A DNA stretch of 50,928 bases from CAWVWF01 sp963933885 (lineage in GTDB: Bacteria; Bacteroidota; Bacteroidia; Flavobacteriales_C; GCA-002722245). The stretch covers positions 1 to 50,928 of the forward strand of contig CAWVWF010000004.1 of assembly GCA_963933885.1 (NCBI GenBank). Direction: 5' to 3'. The notes beneath the pieces are model-generated. The model was not told the DNA's origin. It searched no databases and was given only the letters and a program-made list of their open reading frames with translations. This document shows positions 18,129 to 25,689 of this stretch, piece after piece; the stretch's first letter is position 1, and each line of letters starts with the position of its first letter. The translations under genes and the position numbers were made by a program.

Positions 18129-18521
18129 ATGGAAAATGCATTAAAAATCGGGAAACACTCCCTAATTGGTCTCGTTTGGCTAGTAATCGTTTTAGCTTGG
18201 TTTGATTTTATATCAATAGATGCTTTGATTACCTTTTCAATTGTCTTATTCTGGATTATTGGAGCTGTAACAGTTGGTTTTGCCATCTTTAATATTTTCG
18301 AGAACCCCAAAACAGGTCTTAAGTTTATAATCGGCGCAGTCGCTCTAATTATCATTCTTAGTATTAGTTTCGGTGTTTCTGATACTGTACTTGATGAGAA
18401 TGAAGAGGTCATTGCTGGAAGCCAATTGGCAGAAGCAGGGATTTACACGTTGAATATTTTATCAATTTCAGCACTTATAGTTATCGTATTAGCTGAAGCT
18501 AAAAGAATACTTAAACTTTAA
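18129..18521 (+). CDS. Small four-helix membrane protein in ExbB/ExbD operon
   Basis: Protein of 130 residues with about four hydrophobic helices (about 12-28, 29-52, 65-80, 103-122) and a short acidic loop 'DTVLDENEEVIAGSQ' at about 84-98. I do not recognise a named family. Its place, 18 bases after exbB and 3 bases before the first exbD, with all genes on one strand, suggests it is a subunit or assembly factor of the proton-channel complex. This ExbB/small membrane protein/ExbD/ExbD order is, to my knowledge, recurrent in Bacteroidetes, but the protein's role is not established. Confidence 0.7.
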   Translation: MENALKIGKHSLIGLVWLVIVLAWFDFISIDALITFSIVLFWIIGAVTVGFAIFNIFENPKTGLKFIIGAVALIIILSISFGVSDTVLDENEEVIAGSQLAEAGIYTLNILSISALIVIVLAEAKRILKL

Positions 18522-18524
18522 GTA

Positions 18525-19211
18525 ATGGGTAGAAGATTAGCTCCTGAAATAAATGCTGGTTCGATGGCTGATATTGCCTTCCTACTTTTAGTATTCTTTA
18601 TCGTAACGGCAGAAATGTCTAAAGAAGAAGGGATACTACAAATTCTTCCCGAGAAGGTAATTGACAATGGACCAACTGAACCTGTAAAGGAAAGGAACGC
18701 AATAAGAATTTTCATGAATGAAAATAATGATATTTTATTCGAAGACCAAGTTGGTTTAAAAATGTCGGCAATTCCTAAATTACTAAAAGAGCAAATTTTA
18801 AACAGGTCTGGAAATCCAGAGATGCCAGAAAACAGATTAGTAACTAGAGGGGAACTTCAAGTAATAATAGATAAAAACAAAGCTCGTTTAGAAAAAGCGG
18901 ATGAGACTAAAGTGAAATCTATCACGAAACAACTTAAGAAGTCTCAATTAAGACTAAAGGCTTTGGAGATCTTCGGCTCTGATTTTAAGAAATCAAATCA
19001 TGTAATAAGTATAACACCTGATAAAGGGGTGAAATATGGTTCTTACATCAAGTTAAAAGATATGATTGCTCAATCATACCGTGAACTAAGAAGTGAGTTG
19101 GCTAAGGAAAAGCTTGGTAGAACTTGGAAAGATTTAACATTGGAAGAAAAAAGAATGCTCGAAATGGTTTACAAGAAAAACGTTTCTGAAAGTCCAATCG
19201 AAAAAAACTAA
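18525..19211 (+). CDS. ExbD/TolR-type biopolymer transport protein (long form)
   Basis: Protein of 228 residues with a short basic cytoplasmic N terminus, one membrane helix at about 13-30 and a periplasmic domain. The helix carries the conserved aspartate D16 (SMADIAFLLLVFF) that takes part in proton movement in ExbD/TolR. It is longer than the usual 130-150 residues: between about 85 and 165 there is a charged, helix-rich stretch (LVTRGELQVII, KSITKQLKKSQLRLKALEIFG). The C terminus 'TWKDLTLEEKRMLEMVYKKN' is also extra. It is paired with a second, shorter ExbD 6 bases downstream. Assignment of the family is firm, the extra parts are unexplained. Confidence 0.88.
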   Translation: MGRRLAPEINAGSMADIAFLLLVFFIVTAEMSKEEGILQILPEKVIDNGPTEPVKERNAIRIFMNENNDILFEDQVGLKMSAIPKLLKEQILNRSGNPEMPENRLVTRGELQVIIDKNKARLEKADETKVKSITKQLKKSQLRLKALEIFGSDFKKSNHVISITPDKGVKYGSYIKLKDMIAQSYRELRSELAKEKLGRTWKDLTLEEKRMLEMVYKKNVSESPIEKN

Positions 19212-19217
19212 ATACGA

Positions 19218-19718
19218 ATGTCTAAATTCAATAAAAATAAAAAGAAGAAAGATGGGCCAGGAATAACTACGGCTTCACTTCCTGATATTGTATTTATGTT
19301 ATTGTTCTTTTTTATGGTAACAACCAAAACTAGAACAAACGACTTATCTATTTCGATTTCATTACCTAGTGCTACTGAAACTGGAATTTTAGATGATAAA
19401 ACTCCAACTGCTTATGTCAATATCGGAGTTCCTGTAAAGGCACTTCAAGATTTATATGGAGATAATCCTAGAATTCAATTAAACGATGCAATATTAGATG
19501 CATCTGATGTAGTTGGCTTTATTGAAAACAAAAGAGCTTCAATAGAAAAGAGTTTTGAGATGGCTCAACCTGGTGTTGGAAAAGCTAAAGCAAGTAAGAT
19601 GATTGTTTGTCTTAAGGTTGATCAAAACGCTCAGTTAGGAACATTAGATGAAGTAAGAGAAGAACTGAAAACGGCTAAAGCTTTAAAAATTAATTACGTT
19701 GTAAATAAAGCGAATTAA
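19218..19718 (+). CDS. ExbD/TolR-type biopolymer transport protein
   Basis: Second ExbD-like protein, 166 residues. Strongly basic N terminus (KFNKNKKKKDG), one membrane helix at about 20-36 with the conserved aspartate D23 (SLPDIVFMLLFFFMV), then a periplasmic domain ending '...KALKINYVVNKAN'. It is the last gene of the exbB operon. Having two different ExbDs suggests a mixed dimer on the ExbB pentamer, as proposed for other Bacteroidetes TonB systems (inference). No TonB gene follows; the convergent TraB/GumN gene ends 7 bases away, leaving no room for a dedicated terminator. Confidence 0.9.
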   Translation: MSKFNKNKKKKDGPGITTASLPDIVFMLLFFFMVTTKTRTNDLSISISLPSATETGILDDKTPTAYVNIGVPVKALQDLYGDNPRIQLNDAILDASDVVGFIENKRASIEKSFEMAQPGVGKAKASKMIVCLKVDQNAQLGTLDEVREELKTAKALKINYVVNKAN

Positions 19719-19725
19719 CGCTACT

Positions 19726-21141
19726 TTACTTCTCGATTAACTTAAGTGATTCCATAAATCTATTACTCGATACATTTCCTACTTTCTTTGTTTCAGAAAT
19801 TATTTGAAGCATGTATACCGTATTCTTAACAAGGTAAATTCTCAAGGCTATAATAAACATTCCATCATTGAAATCTATCGTTACCTCTTTTCCTGGATAA
19901 CCACTCAAGCTTAAATCTTTTTGAGTTAATATTTTACCTTTTACTTTAGATACTGCTCCTCCAATTGCACTTTCAAAAAAGCCATCAATTCCATCTTTAT
20001 CCTCCGAACTAACACTACCCTCTGGATATACAGAATGAATAACCATATAAATAATATTATCATCACCCTGCGCAGGTGTATGTGAAAACATATCCATTTT
20101 TAAATCTCCTAATTCTGATGGAACTATTTGATTTGTTATCGTTACTTTCCCTGGAGTTAAAGCTGTAAAACCTGATGCTTCACCATGAACAATTTCCCAC
20201 GCTTTAACAATTGGTTTATTTACTTCCTCTTCTCTTTTATTCCTAGTTATTACTAACTCACTTTCTTCTTCTTTTGAAACGCTTACTTGACTGATTTTAT
20301 ACCCTTTCTTTTCTAGCAGTTGTAAAATTCCATTTTCTCCATGTAAGTGTAAATTACCAACAAGAATAAACTCAGTCTTCTTATCACTTAAATAAGCATC
20401 AATCTTAGGAATCCAATTGTTATTACGATCTAGAAACATGGATTTATACATTGCTGGATATTCCCGTTTCATATCTTTTAACTGCTTTACGAAGTATTTT
20501 CTTTCTCCTTTTTTCCATGCAGCAATAATTTTTAAAAAATCACTTTGAAGTTTTTTAAAATCTTTAAGTGATGACAATACATATTCCGATTCGTTCCCCT
20601 CTCCTAAAGAAGTTATTAGATTAATTTGGAATTCAGCAGACTCAAGGGCTCCGATTTCTTTACCGTTCTTCTTTCCATGAATATCATAATACTTATCAAC
20701 CCCGTCTTGCTTTACACCAATCTTCTTTAACCCTTGCATTGTTAATGTTAAAAGAACCATTGAAGGTTTATACTTTTGCATTTTATCCACTGAAACATTT
20801 AGTTTCTTAGATTCCTTTACCAACTTATCATAAGCATCTTTTGATAATTCACTTTTCAAAGTTCGGTCATCAGAGTAAATGAATTTTTTCATCATTTCTG
20901 CAACAATATCTGGATTTGACATCTCATCTATATTTGTCTCAAAAACTAGCTGATCAGCAGCTTTAAATGCTTTTTCAAATTCGATTGGCAAAGGATAATC
21001 AACATCTCTTAATACATGAATAGTTCCCCCAATATATACTGTAGAACTATCACTTTCTACTTTCCAGACTGAAGATTGAGCAGAAATAATTTTAAAACTT
21101 GATAAAACTAGAAGAAAAAATATTGAGATTTTATTTTTCAT
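19726..21141 (-). CDS. TraB/GumN family protein with PsbP-like C-terminal domain
   Basis: Exported protein of 471 residues with a signal peptide ending near A21. The N-terminal part (about 22-290) is a TraB/GumN/Tiki-type domain: GGTIH at 38-42, E68 in 'VFETNID', and GNLHLHGENG at 262-271 hold the conserved G-x-x-H, E and GNxHxxG elements that bind metal in Tiki-like proteases. The C-terminal 160 residues (about 312-471) look like the PsbP-like/DUF1795-type lipid-protein fold: 'FTALTPGKV', 'MVIHSVYP', 'LSLSGYPGKEVTID' and 'RIYLVKNTVYMLQI...RFMESLKL'. This fusion is longer than typical TraB/GumN proteins. Activity has not been shown for most bacterial members. Convergent with the second exbD. 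Confidence 0.78.
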   Translation of the reverse strand: MKNKISIFFLLVLSSFKIISAQSSVWKVESDSSTVYIGGTIHVLRDVDYPLPIEFEKAFKAADQLVFETNIDEMSNPDIVAEMMKKFIYSDDRTLKSELSKDAYDKLVKESKKLNVSVDKMQKYKPSMVLLTLTMQGLKKIGVKQDGVDKYYDIHGKKNGKEIGALESAEFQINLITSLGEGNESEYVLSSLKDFKKLQSDFLKIIAAWKKGERKYFVKQLKDMKREYPAMYKSMFLDRNNNWIPKIDAYLSDKKTEFILVGNLHLHGENGILQLLEKKGYKISQVSVSKEEESELVITRNKREEEVNKPIVKAWEIVHGEASGFTALTPGKVTITNQIVPSELGDLKMDMFSHTPAQGDDNIIYMVIHSVYPEGSVSSEDKDGIDGFFESAIGGAVSKVKGKILTQKDLSLSGYPGKEVTIDFNDGMFIIALRIYLVKNTVYMLQIISETKKVGNVSSNRFMESLKLIEK

Positions 21142-21193
21142 ATTATTTTGATTTAGAAATGAATTTCAAATCATTTCTTTTTGCTTTCAAAAC

Positions 21194-21224
21194 CAAAGTT
21201 AGTTATACCTTCTCATAATGCCAA
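21194..21224 (-). promoter_or_regulatory. Promoter of the TraB/GumN gene
   Basis: On the minus strand: TTG (21224-21222), 20 bases, then TAACTTTG (21201-21194), an exact TAnnTTTG box with normal spacing. It predicts a transcript starting near 21187 with a 5' leader of about 45 bases before the ATG at 21141. Confidence 0.6.
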
Positions 21225-21378
21225 CCTGAGAAGCCAAATGAATCAAAACTAATTTTCAAGTTACATGAATATCATTTTTCTAAAAATGAATCTATCATGC
21301 TAAAAAAATGACATCTCATAAAGCAACCTTAAAACATTTTATTAGTCTTGCTCAGTATAAACTAATAAACACAAAATT

Positions 21379-22194
21379 ATGAAAATCAGCACTAGATTAA
21401 TTTTAGGGACATTTATCGCCGGGATAGCGTTAACGTCTTGTAATAAAGAAAAAGATGATTCTACAATCTCTACGGAAAACAACACATTAGCAGATGCCGC
21501 TTTTGGGCATTTAAATGATGTTGTAGATACAGAAGTTGAAATTATTGAAGACAATATCTACGGAACGCAAAAGACTACAGCTATAGGAGATTCCTGCGCA
21601 AACATTTCATTTACATTTAGTAATGATAGTTCTTATATCGATTCAATAATTATCGATTATGGAACACTAGGATGTGAATGGCAAGGTAGAGTTAGAAAAG
21701 GAAAAATTATAATAACTCAAAACGGGAAAAAATCTGTAACTGGGACAATCACTAAAGTGGAAGTTGATCAATTCTTCATTGATGATTACCAACTTGAAGG
21801 TGTGAAATTAATCGAAAATTTAGGAGGAACTTTAATTCCATTCAAATTCGAAAATCATGTTCAAGTAATTGGCGGAAAAATTACAAGTCCAGATGGTACA
21901 AAAACGTTCCAATGGAATGCCGATAAAAACCACACTTTAGGTTTAAATGGTGGAATCCCTTACTTATTAATGGAAGGTACTGTAAATGGAATAAACACAA
22001 ATGGTGTAGCATTTACAATTAACACAACTTCTCCGTTAAAAGCTGTTTGGGGATGTCCAAGAATAGTTGAAGGAACTTTAGAAGTAACGCCAGCTGGTTT
22101 TGCAACTAGAACTTTAGATTATGGTAATGGAACTTGTGATTTTAAAGCAACAATTACGGTAAACGGAAATACAAAAAACATTATTCTTTGGTAA
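21379..22194 (+). CDS. Lipoprotein of unknown function
   Basis: Lipoprotein of 271 residues; the lipobox is LTSC with the lipidated cysteine at C21, followed by an acidic/polar linker (NKEKDDSTISTENN). The mature part is beta-rich with paired cysteines ('GDSCANISF', 'YGTLGCEW', 'AVWGCPRIVEG', 'GNGTCDF'). No family was recognised with certainty; similar cysteine-bearing lipoproteins with the ending 'GTCD..ATITVNGNTK..I.L' are common in Bacteroidetes. It stands alone between divergent TraB/GumN and a bidirectional terminator. Weak promoter candidate: TAGTCTTG at 21343-21350. Outer-membrane location is likely but not shown. Confidence 0.7.
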   Translation: MKISTRLILGTFIAGIALTSCNKEKDDSTISTENNTLADAAFGHLNDVVDTEVEIIEDNIYGTQKTTAIGDSCANISFTFSNDSSYIDSIIIDYGTLGCEWQGRVRKGKIIITQNGKKSVTGTITKVEVDQFFIDDYQLEGVKLIENLGGTLIPFKFENHVQVIGGKITSPDGTKTFQWNADKNHTLGLNGGIPYLLMEGTVNGINTNGVAFTINTTSPLKAVWGCPRIVEGTLEVTPAGFATRTLDYGNGTCDFKATITVNGNTKNIILW

Positions 22195-22214
22195 AAAGAA
22201 TAAACACATAAAAT

Positions 22215-22250
22215 AAAAAATCCCGGCTCATATGAACCGGGATTTTTTTT
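22215..22250. terminator. Bidirectional intrinsic terminator
   Basis: A-tract plus TCCCGG (22215-22226), ten-base loop, CCGGGA plus T-tract (22237-22250). The stem can reach 12 pairs. The A-run on one side and the T-run on the other serve both strands, and it lies between the convergent lipoprotein gene and the propeller/LuxR gene. Confidence 0.9.
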
Positions 22251-22276
22251 GTTTGATAGATATTTTCTTTTGAAAC

Positions 22277-25078
22277 TTATAAAGTCTTTAAATAGTCTGT
22301 AAAGCTGGTGTCATCGTCAAGCTCCCACTTCTTTTTCAAACGGTACTTCCTTTTTTCAACTGCAGCAACAGAAATCGTGAGTAGTTCTGCAATCTCTTTA
22401 TTTGATTTTCCCATTCTAACATAAGAACAAAATAATAAATAGGATTCACTCAACTTAGCATCCTTATCTTTTAACTTTTGGAAGAAGTTATTGTTCTTTT
22501 GATCAAAATGAACTTGGAAGTTATCCCAATTACTTTCATCATCCAAATTAGTAGAAATACTCCTTTTTAGAGATGTAACTTTCGTTCTTTCTTCATGTTC
22601 CATTTCTTTTGATAAAGAATCCAACTTACCTACAACACTTGCCAGCATTTCCTTTTTCTGAGTATACGACAATGCCATATATGCCAATTCATTTTCCTTA
22701 TTTCGAAGTTCAATTTCCAGCTTCTCAGCATTATGTAATTTTTCCTTAATCTCAAGCTCCCTTTCCTTTTCAGCTTGTAATATTTTGGCTTGTTTATCGA
22801 AGCGTTTTTTAATGTAGAGCGCAGCTATGATTAACATAATAAAATAACCAAACTTAGCTACTCCGGTTCTATACCATGGTGGTAATACAACAAACATATA
22901 AGATTCACTACCTAAAACACTATCTCCTTTCTTTGCTCTAACAACAAAGGTGTAATCACCTTCTTTTAAATTAGTGTATTCCCTGTAGTTAACCTCTTTT
23001 ACTGCTTGCCATCCAGTAATAGAATTTTTATTTACGATTAATTGCGTTTCGTAAACTACTTGATCCATCTCACCAAATGCAGGAATTGAGAATGTAAATC
23101 GAAAGTTATTATGTTCAAAAGGATAAGATAATAGTGTATTTGGTTTTCCATTAAATAATAACGAATCTACATTATCTCCAAGTAATTCAACTTCTCTAAT
23201 CAAACAATTAATACTCTCTGATTTCTTATTCGATTTAGGTTCATATATAGCAAAACCTTCTTGTGTTCCAACAAGATATTTATTGGGTGATATTTTATTG
23301 AAAAATTCAGCAGAACCAACTAGATTACTTTTTAAATATGAAACTGGTGTGCTTTTTAGAACCCATTTATCATTTACCTTATGAACGATATACGCTTTAT
23401 CTTTATAAATCCCATAGATTCCGTTTTCATCGTACTTCCTTGCTCTTCTAATATACTTGTATACCTCACTAAATGAATCATCTCTAATTAGAGAATCATT
23501 ATCTAAATAATACATTCCTCCAAATGTTGTAATATATATCTTGTTTTCAAAGTAAAATATATCATTAAAATAATCCGGACTAAACTTATATTTAGTAGCA
23601 TAATTAATTACAGATATAGCAGAATCTCTAGATGAATTAAGCTCTACACGATATAATCCTTTATTACCTTGGATCGCCCAAACAACTCCTTTGTGATCAA
23701 CTTCAAGAACTCTTGAAGATTCCTTATAACCAGCTATATTACTTTTAAAAGTCCACTTTCCGTTTTCGAAAACATACCTACTTGCTCCTAAGTAATGACC
23801 AATAAATGCTTCGTTTTTTTTGAACTTTTCTGAAGTTGACCAAACCCATGACCCTTTATTATCGTTTGGCGAAATCATTACGGGTTTCCCTTCAATAAGC
23901 GTGTACGTCTCATCTGATTGTGAGATTATTAAACTCCCATTCGAAACTGACAAATCGTTAATTGTATTTTCTGGAAGACCATCAATTTTAGTGAACTTCC
24001 TTATTTCGTCAAGACCTTTCTCCCAGTTATCCATAACGTATAAACCATAAGAAGTTCCAATATAAAGTTGCTCGTTATACACAACTCCACTATACCCCAT
24101 CCCTTCAAAGCCTTGAGATTTTGTGATATACTTAATAGGAGAATTCCATTTTAACATTCCAATTCCATTATTATATGCTATCCAAACGTTACCAGACTTA
24201 TCTAGGAATAGGTGATTAATATAATTATCTTCTAATCCATGTTTCGTAGTTAAATTCCTTAAGATCTTTCCCGAAGAGTTTAAAACATATATCCCCCTAT
24301 TTACAGTCCCTAACAAAAACTCATCATCTGAAATTTTCAAAACAGAAGTTATTTCAGAGTTTCCAATAATAGTATTTGCTTCTTCGAATAATTTTGAATT
24401 ACTAGTTGATCTAATTCCAAATTTCCCGAAAATCACATAATCTTTATTAATCCATTGAATCGAATTCACAGATTCAATAGAGTTTTCACTGAGAAAAACA
24501 GATGCTTTATTATTTTTAATACTTCCTAGTCCCTTACCTTCTTCCCAATAAACTAATTCATTGTTAATAGGAATTAAACTTTTCACTAAACTAGTATTTG
24601 AAAAGCCTGTTAATTCAATAATTGAATCTGATTCAGCCATATAAAGTCTAGACTTTGTCATGAAATAAATCGCCCCCTCAAAAGAAACAGCTTTATAAAT
24701 CTGCCCAAATTCTGTATCTCCAATTATTTTGTCCTTTAATGATATATATATCGTTTTCTGAGTACTGTCTTTCCCTAGATATCCAAACTCAGATGACGAA
24801 CCAACATATATTCTTCCATTATCATCTTTCGCGAAGCTTAAAGCACTTTTACCATTAACCAAAGGAATCTTCCTAAATGAACTCCCGTCGTATTCAAGTA
24901 CACAATAAGCATTCGCTATATATATCATTCCTGACGAATCCTGTGTGAATCCGTAATTAATAGAATGACTTTGATAATCTGTAGTTGTAAAATTAACTAT
25001 ATCAGGAACTGAGGCAAATCCAGCTACATTGAATAATAAAGTAAATACAACTTGAAATATAACGTGGGTTTTCATCAT
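22277..25078 (-). CDS. Membrane-anchored propeller sensor with LuxR-type HTH
   Basis: Protein of 933 residues combining sensor and DNA-binding domain. A signal peptide (to about A22) leads into periplasmic beta-propeller repeats ('YGFTQDSSGMIYIAN', 'LFLDKSGNVWIAYNNGIG'), then a Y_Y_Y-type domain ('YREYTNLKEGDYTFVVRA'), one membrane helix at about 742-760, a charged coiled coil at about 762-815, and a C-terminal helix-turn-helix of LuxR/GerE type at about 888-917 ('SNKEIAELLTISVAAVEKRK'). No kinase or receiver domain is present, so it would act as a one-component regulator that binds DNA while held in the inner membrane, or after cleavage. Its own promoter is clear. Targets are unknown. Confidence 0.88.
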   Translation of the reverse strand: MMKTHVIFQVVFTLLFNVAGFASVPDIVNFTTTDYQSHSINYGFTQDSSGMIYIANAYCVLEYDGSSFRKIPLVNGKSALSFAKDDNGRIYVGSSSEFGYLGKDSTQKTIYISLKDKIIGDTEFGQIYKAVSFEGAIYFMTKSRLYMAESDSIIELTGFSNTSLVKSLIPINNELVYWEEGKGLGSIKNNKASVFLSENSIESVNSIQWINKDYVIFGKFGIRSTSNSKLFEEANTIIGNSEITSVLKISDDEFLLGTVNRGIYVLNSSGKILRNLTTKHGLEDNYINHLFLDKSGNVWIAYNNGIGMLKWNSPIKYITKSQGFEGMGYSGVVYNEQLYIGTSYGLYVMDNWEKGLDEIRKFTKIDGLPENTINDLSVSNGSLIISQSDETYTLIEGKPVMISPNDNKGSWVWSTSEKFKKNEAFIGHYLGASRYVFENGKWTFKSNIAGYKESSRVLEVDHKGVVWAIQGNKGLYRVELNSSRDSAISVINYATKYKFSPDYFNDIFYFENKIYITTFGGMYYLDNDSLIRDDSFSEVYKYIRRARKYDENGIYGIYKDKAYIVHKVNDKWVLKSTPVSYLKSNLVGSAEFFNKISPNKYLVGTQEGFAIYEPKSNKKSESINCLIREVELLGDNVDSLLFNGKPNTLLSYPFEHNNFRFTFSIPAFGEMDQVVYETQLIVNKNSITGWQAVKEVNYREYTNLKEGDYTFVVRAKKGDSVLGSESYMFVVLPPWYRTGVAKFGYFIMLIIAALYIKKRFDKQAKILQAEKERELEIKEKLHNAEKLEIELRNKENELAYMALSYTQKKEMLASVVGKLDSLSKEMEHEERTKVTSLKRSISTNLDDESNWDNFQVHFDQKNNNFFQKLKDKDAKLSESYLLFCSYVRMGKSNKEIAELLTISVAAVEKRKYRLKKKWELDDDTSFTDYLKTL

Positions 25079-25135
25079 AATAAAATGTATGTCTCTCTAA
25101 TTTAAACGATAATATTTCACCGTGAAAGTTTAGAT

Positions 25136-25165
25136 CAAAAATAATAGGTTTATTGAAGCAGACAA
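25136..25165 (-). promoter_or_regulatory. Promoter of the propeller/LuxR gene
   Basis: On the minus strand: TTG (25165-25163, within TTTTTG), exactly 19 bases, then TATTTTTG (25143-25136). Both boxes and spacing match the Bacteroidetes consensus. Predicted start near 25129, leaving a leader of about 50 bases before the ATG at 25078. Confidence 0.7.
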
Positions 25166-25350
25166 AAATCAGACACCTTTAATTTTTAATATTTAAATTG
25201 AATCATACAATGAGAAAAAAAACATCAAGATCACATCGTAACAAACTAACAAACAACCCAATAAGAACTGTCTCATGATTGTCCTCTAACATTTTAACTA
25301 ATGTCTCAAGGTAGTCCTGCATTATTTTAGCGTTATCAAAAATTGAAATC

Positions 25351-25358
25351 TATATTTG
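25351..25358 (+). promoter_or_regulatory. Candidate -7 box for a short RNA
   Basis: TATATTTG is an exact TAnnTTTG match. At 20 bases upstream there is TTTTAG (25326-25331) rather than a clean TTTG, so the -33 element is weak. It would start a transcript near 25365, which the terminator at 25399-25433 would end. Confidence 0.35.
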
Positions 25359-25364
25359 ATGAGC

Positions 25365-25433
25365 ATACAATTATTCATTGTAGGTTTTAAAAAAGGTTAA
25401 AAGAACAGAAGTTAAGGTCTGTTCTTTTTTTTT
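25365..25433 (+). ncRNA. Candidate small RNA ending at first stacked terminator
   Basis: Predicted from position only: an exact TAnnTTTG box at 25351-25358 and a strong intrinsic terminator at 25399-25433 define a transcript of about 70 bases that codes for no protein. No known RNA family (6S, tmRNA, RNase P, riboswitch) was recognised in it. A second similar unit may follow (box 25453-25460, terminator 25492-25527). Confidence 0.3.
25399..25433 (+). terminator. Intrinsic terminator 1 of 3
   Basis: AAAAGAACAGA, loop AGTTAAGG, TCTGTTCTTTT: an 11-bp perfect stem followed by a run of T to 25433. No protein gene ends upstream of it on this strand. Confidence 0.85.
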
Positions 25434-25491
25434 AGACAATCAAGAAACTCAATATATTTAAAATCCGAATTCCCAAATCCGTGTTAACGGT

Positions 25492-25527
25492 AACTAAAAG
25501 GGTTCCAAGTAGCCCTTTTAGTTTTTA
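25492..25527 (+). terminator. Intrinsic terminator 2 of 3
   Basis: AACTAAAAGGG, ten-base loop, CCCTTTTAGTT: an 11-bp perfect stem running into TTTTT. It lies 58 bases after the first terminator. Confidence 0.8.
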
Positions 25528-25564
25528 TCTCATTATCAATAAGACGTTCTTTCAAAACTTACCC

Positions 25565-25593
25565 ATCCTCGCAAAGCGCGAGGATTTTTTTTT
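25565..25593 (+). terminator. Intrinsic terminator 3 of 3
   Basis: ATCCTCGC, loop AAAGC, GCGAGGAT, then nine T: an 8-bp GC-rich stem with a strong U-tract. It lies 37 bases after the second terminator and about 40 bases before the promoter of the next gene. Confidence 0.88.
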
Positions 25594-25633
25594 GCAAAAA
25601 ATGCAAATTTCTTTTTTCATCAGTAAAATTTAA

Positions 25634-25665
25634 TTGAAAATAAGTCTTGAATTCGGTCAACTTTG
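25634..25665 (+). promoter_or_regulatory. Promoter of CsgG/LpoB-like gene
   Basis: TTG at 25634-25636, 21 bases, then CAACTTTG at 25658-25665 (one mismatch to TAnnTTTG). A TTG codon in frame with the gene at 25663 is the last part of this box, so translation must start downstream, at ATG 25690, leaving a leader of about 18 bases. Confidence 0.55.
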
Positions 25666-25689
25666 TATCATAAACTAAAAACAAATATT

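Larger units (their letters stand above)
25166..25689. other. Gene-free region with three stacked terminators
   Basis: About 520 bases without a convincing protein gene. The upstream gene reads left from 25078 and the next gene starts at 25690. Within it lie three plus-strand intrinsic terminators (25399-25433, 25492-25527, 25565-25593), two TAnnTTT-type boxes (25351-25358 and 25453-25460), and a promoter for the next gene. The longest plausible ATG frame is only 22 codons (25210-25278, basic). The terminators imply plus-strand transcription that starts inside this stretch. Confidence 0.6.

Noticed and set aside
25210..25278. 22-codon basic ATG frame (MRKKTSRSHR start) in the gene-free region
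   Set aside because: Length is expected by chance in AT-rich DNA, and no box at proper distance was seen. It could be real only if a transcript is shown to start before it.
25490..25530. GGTTCC near 25501 as part of a tRNA T-arm
   Set aside because: The bases form the loop side of an intrinsic terminator; no acceptor stem or anticodon arm can be drawn.
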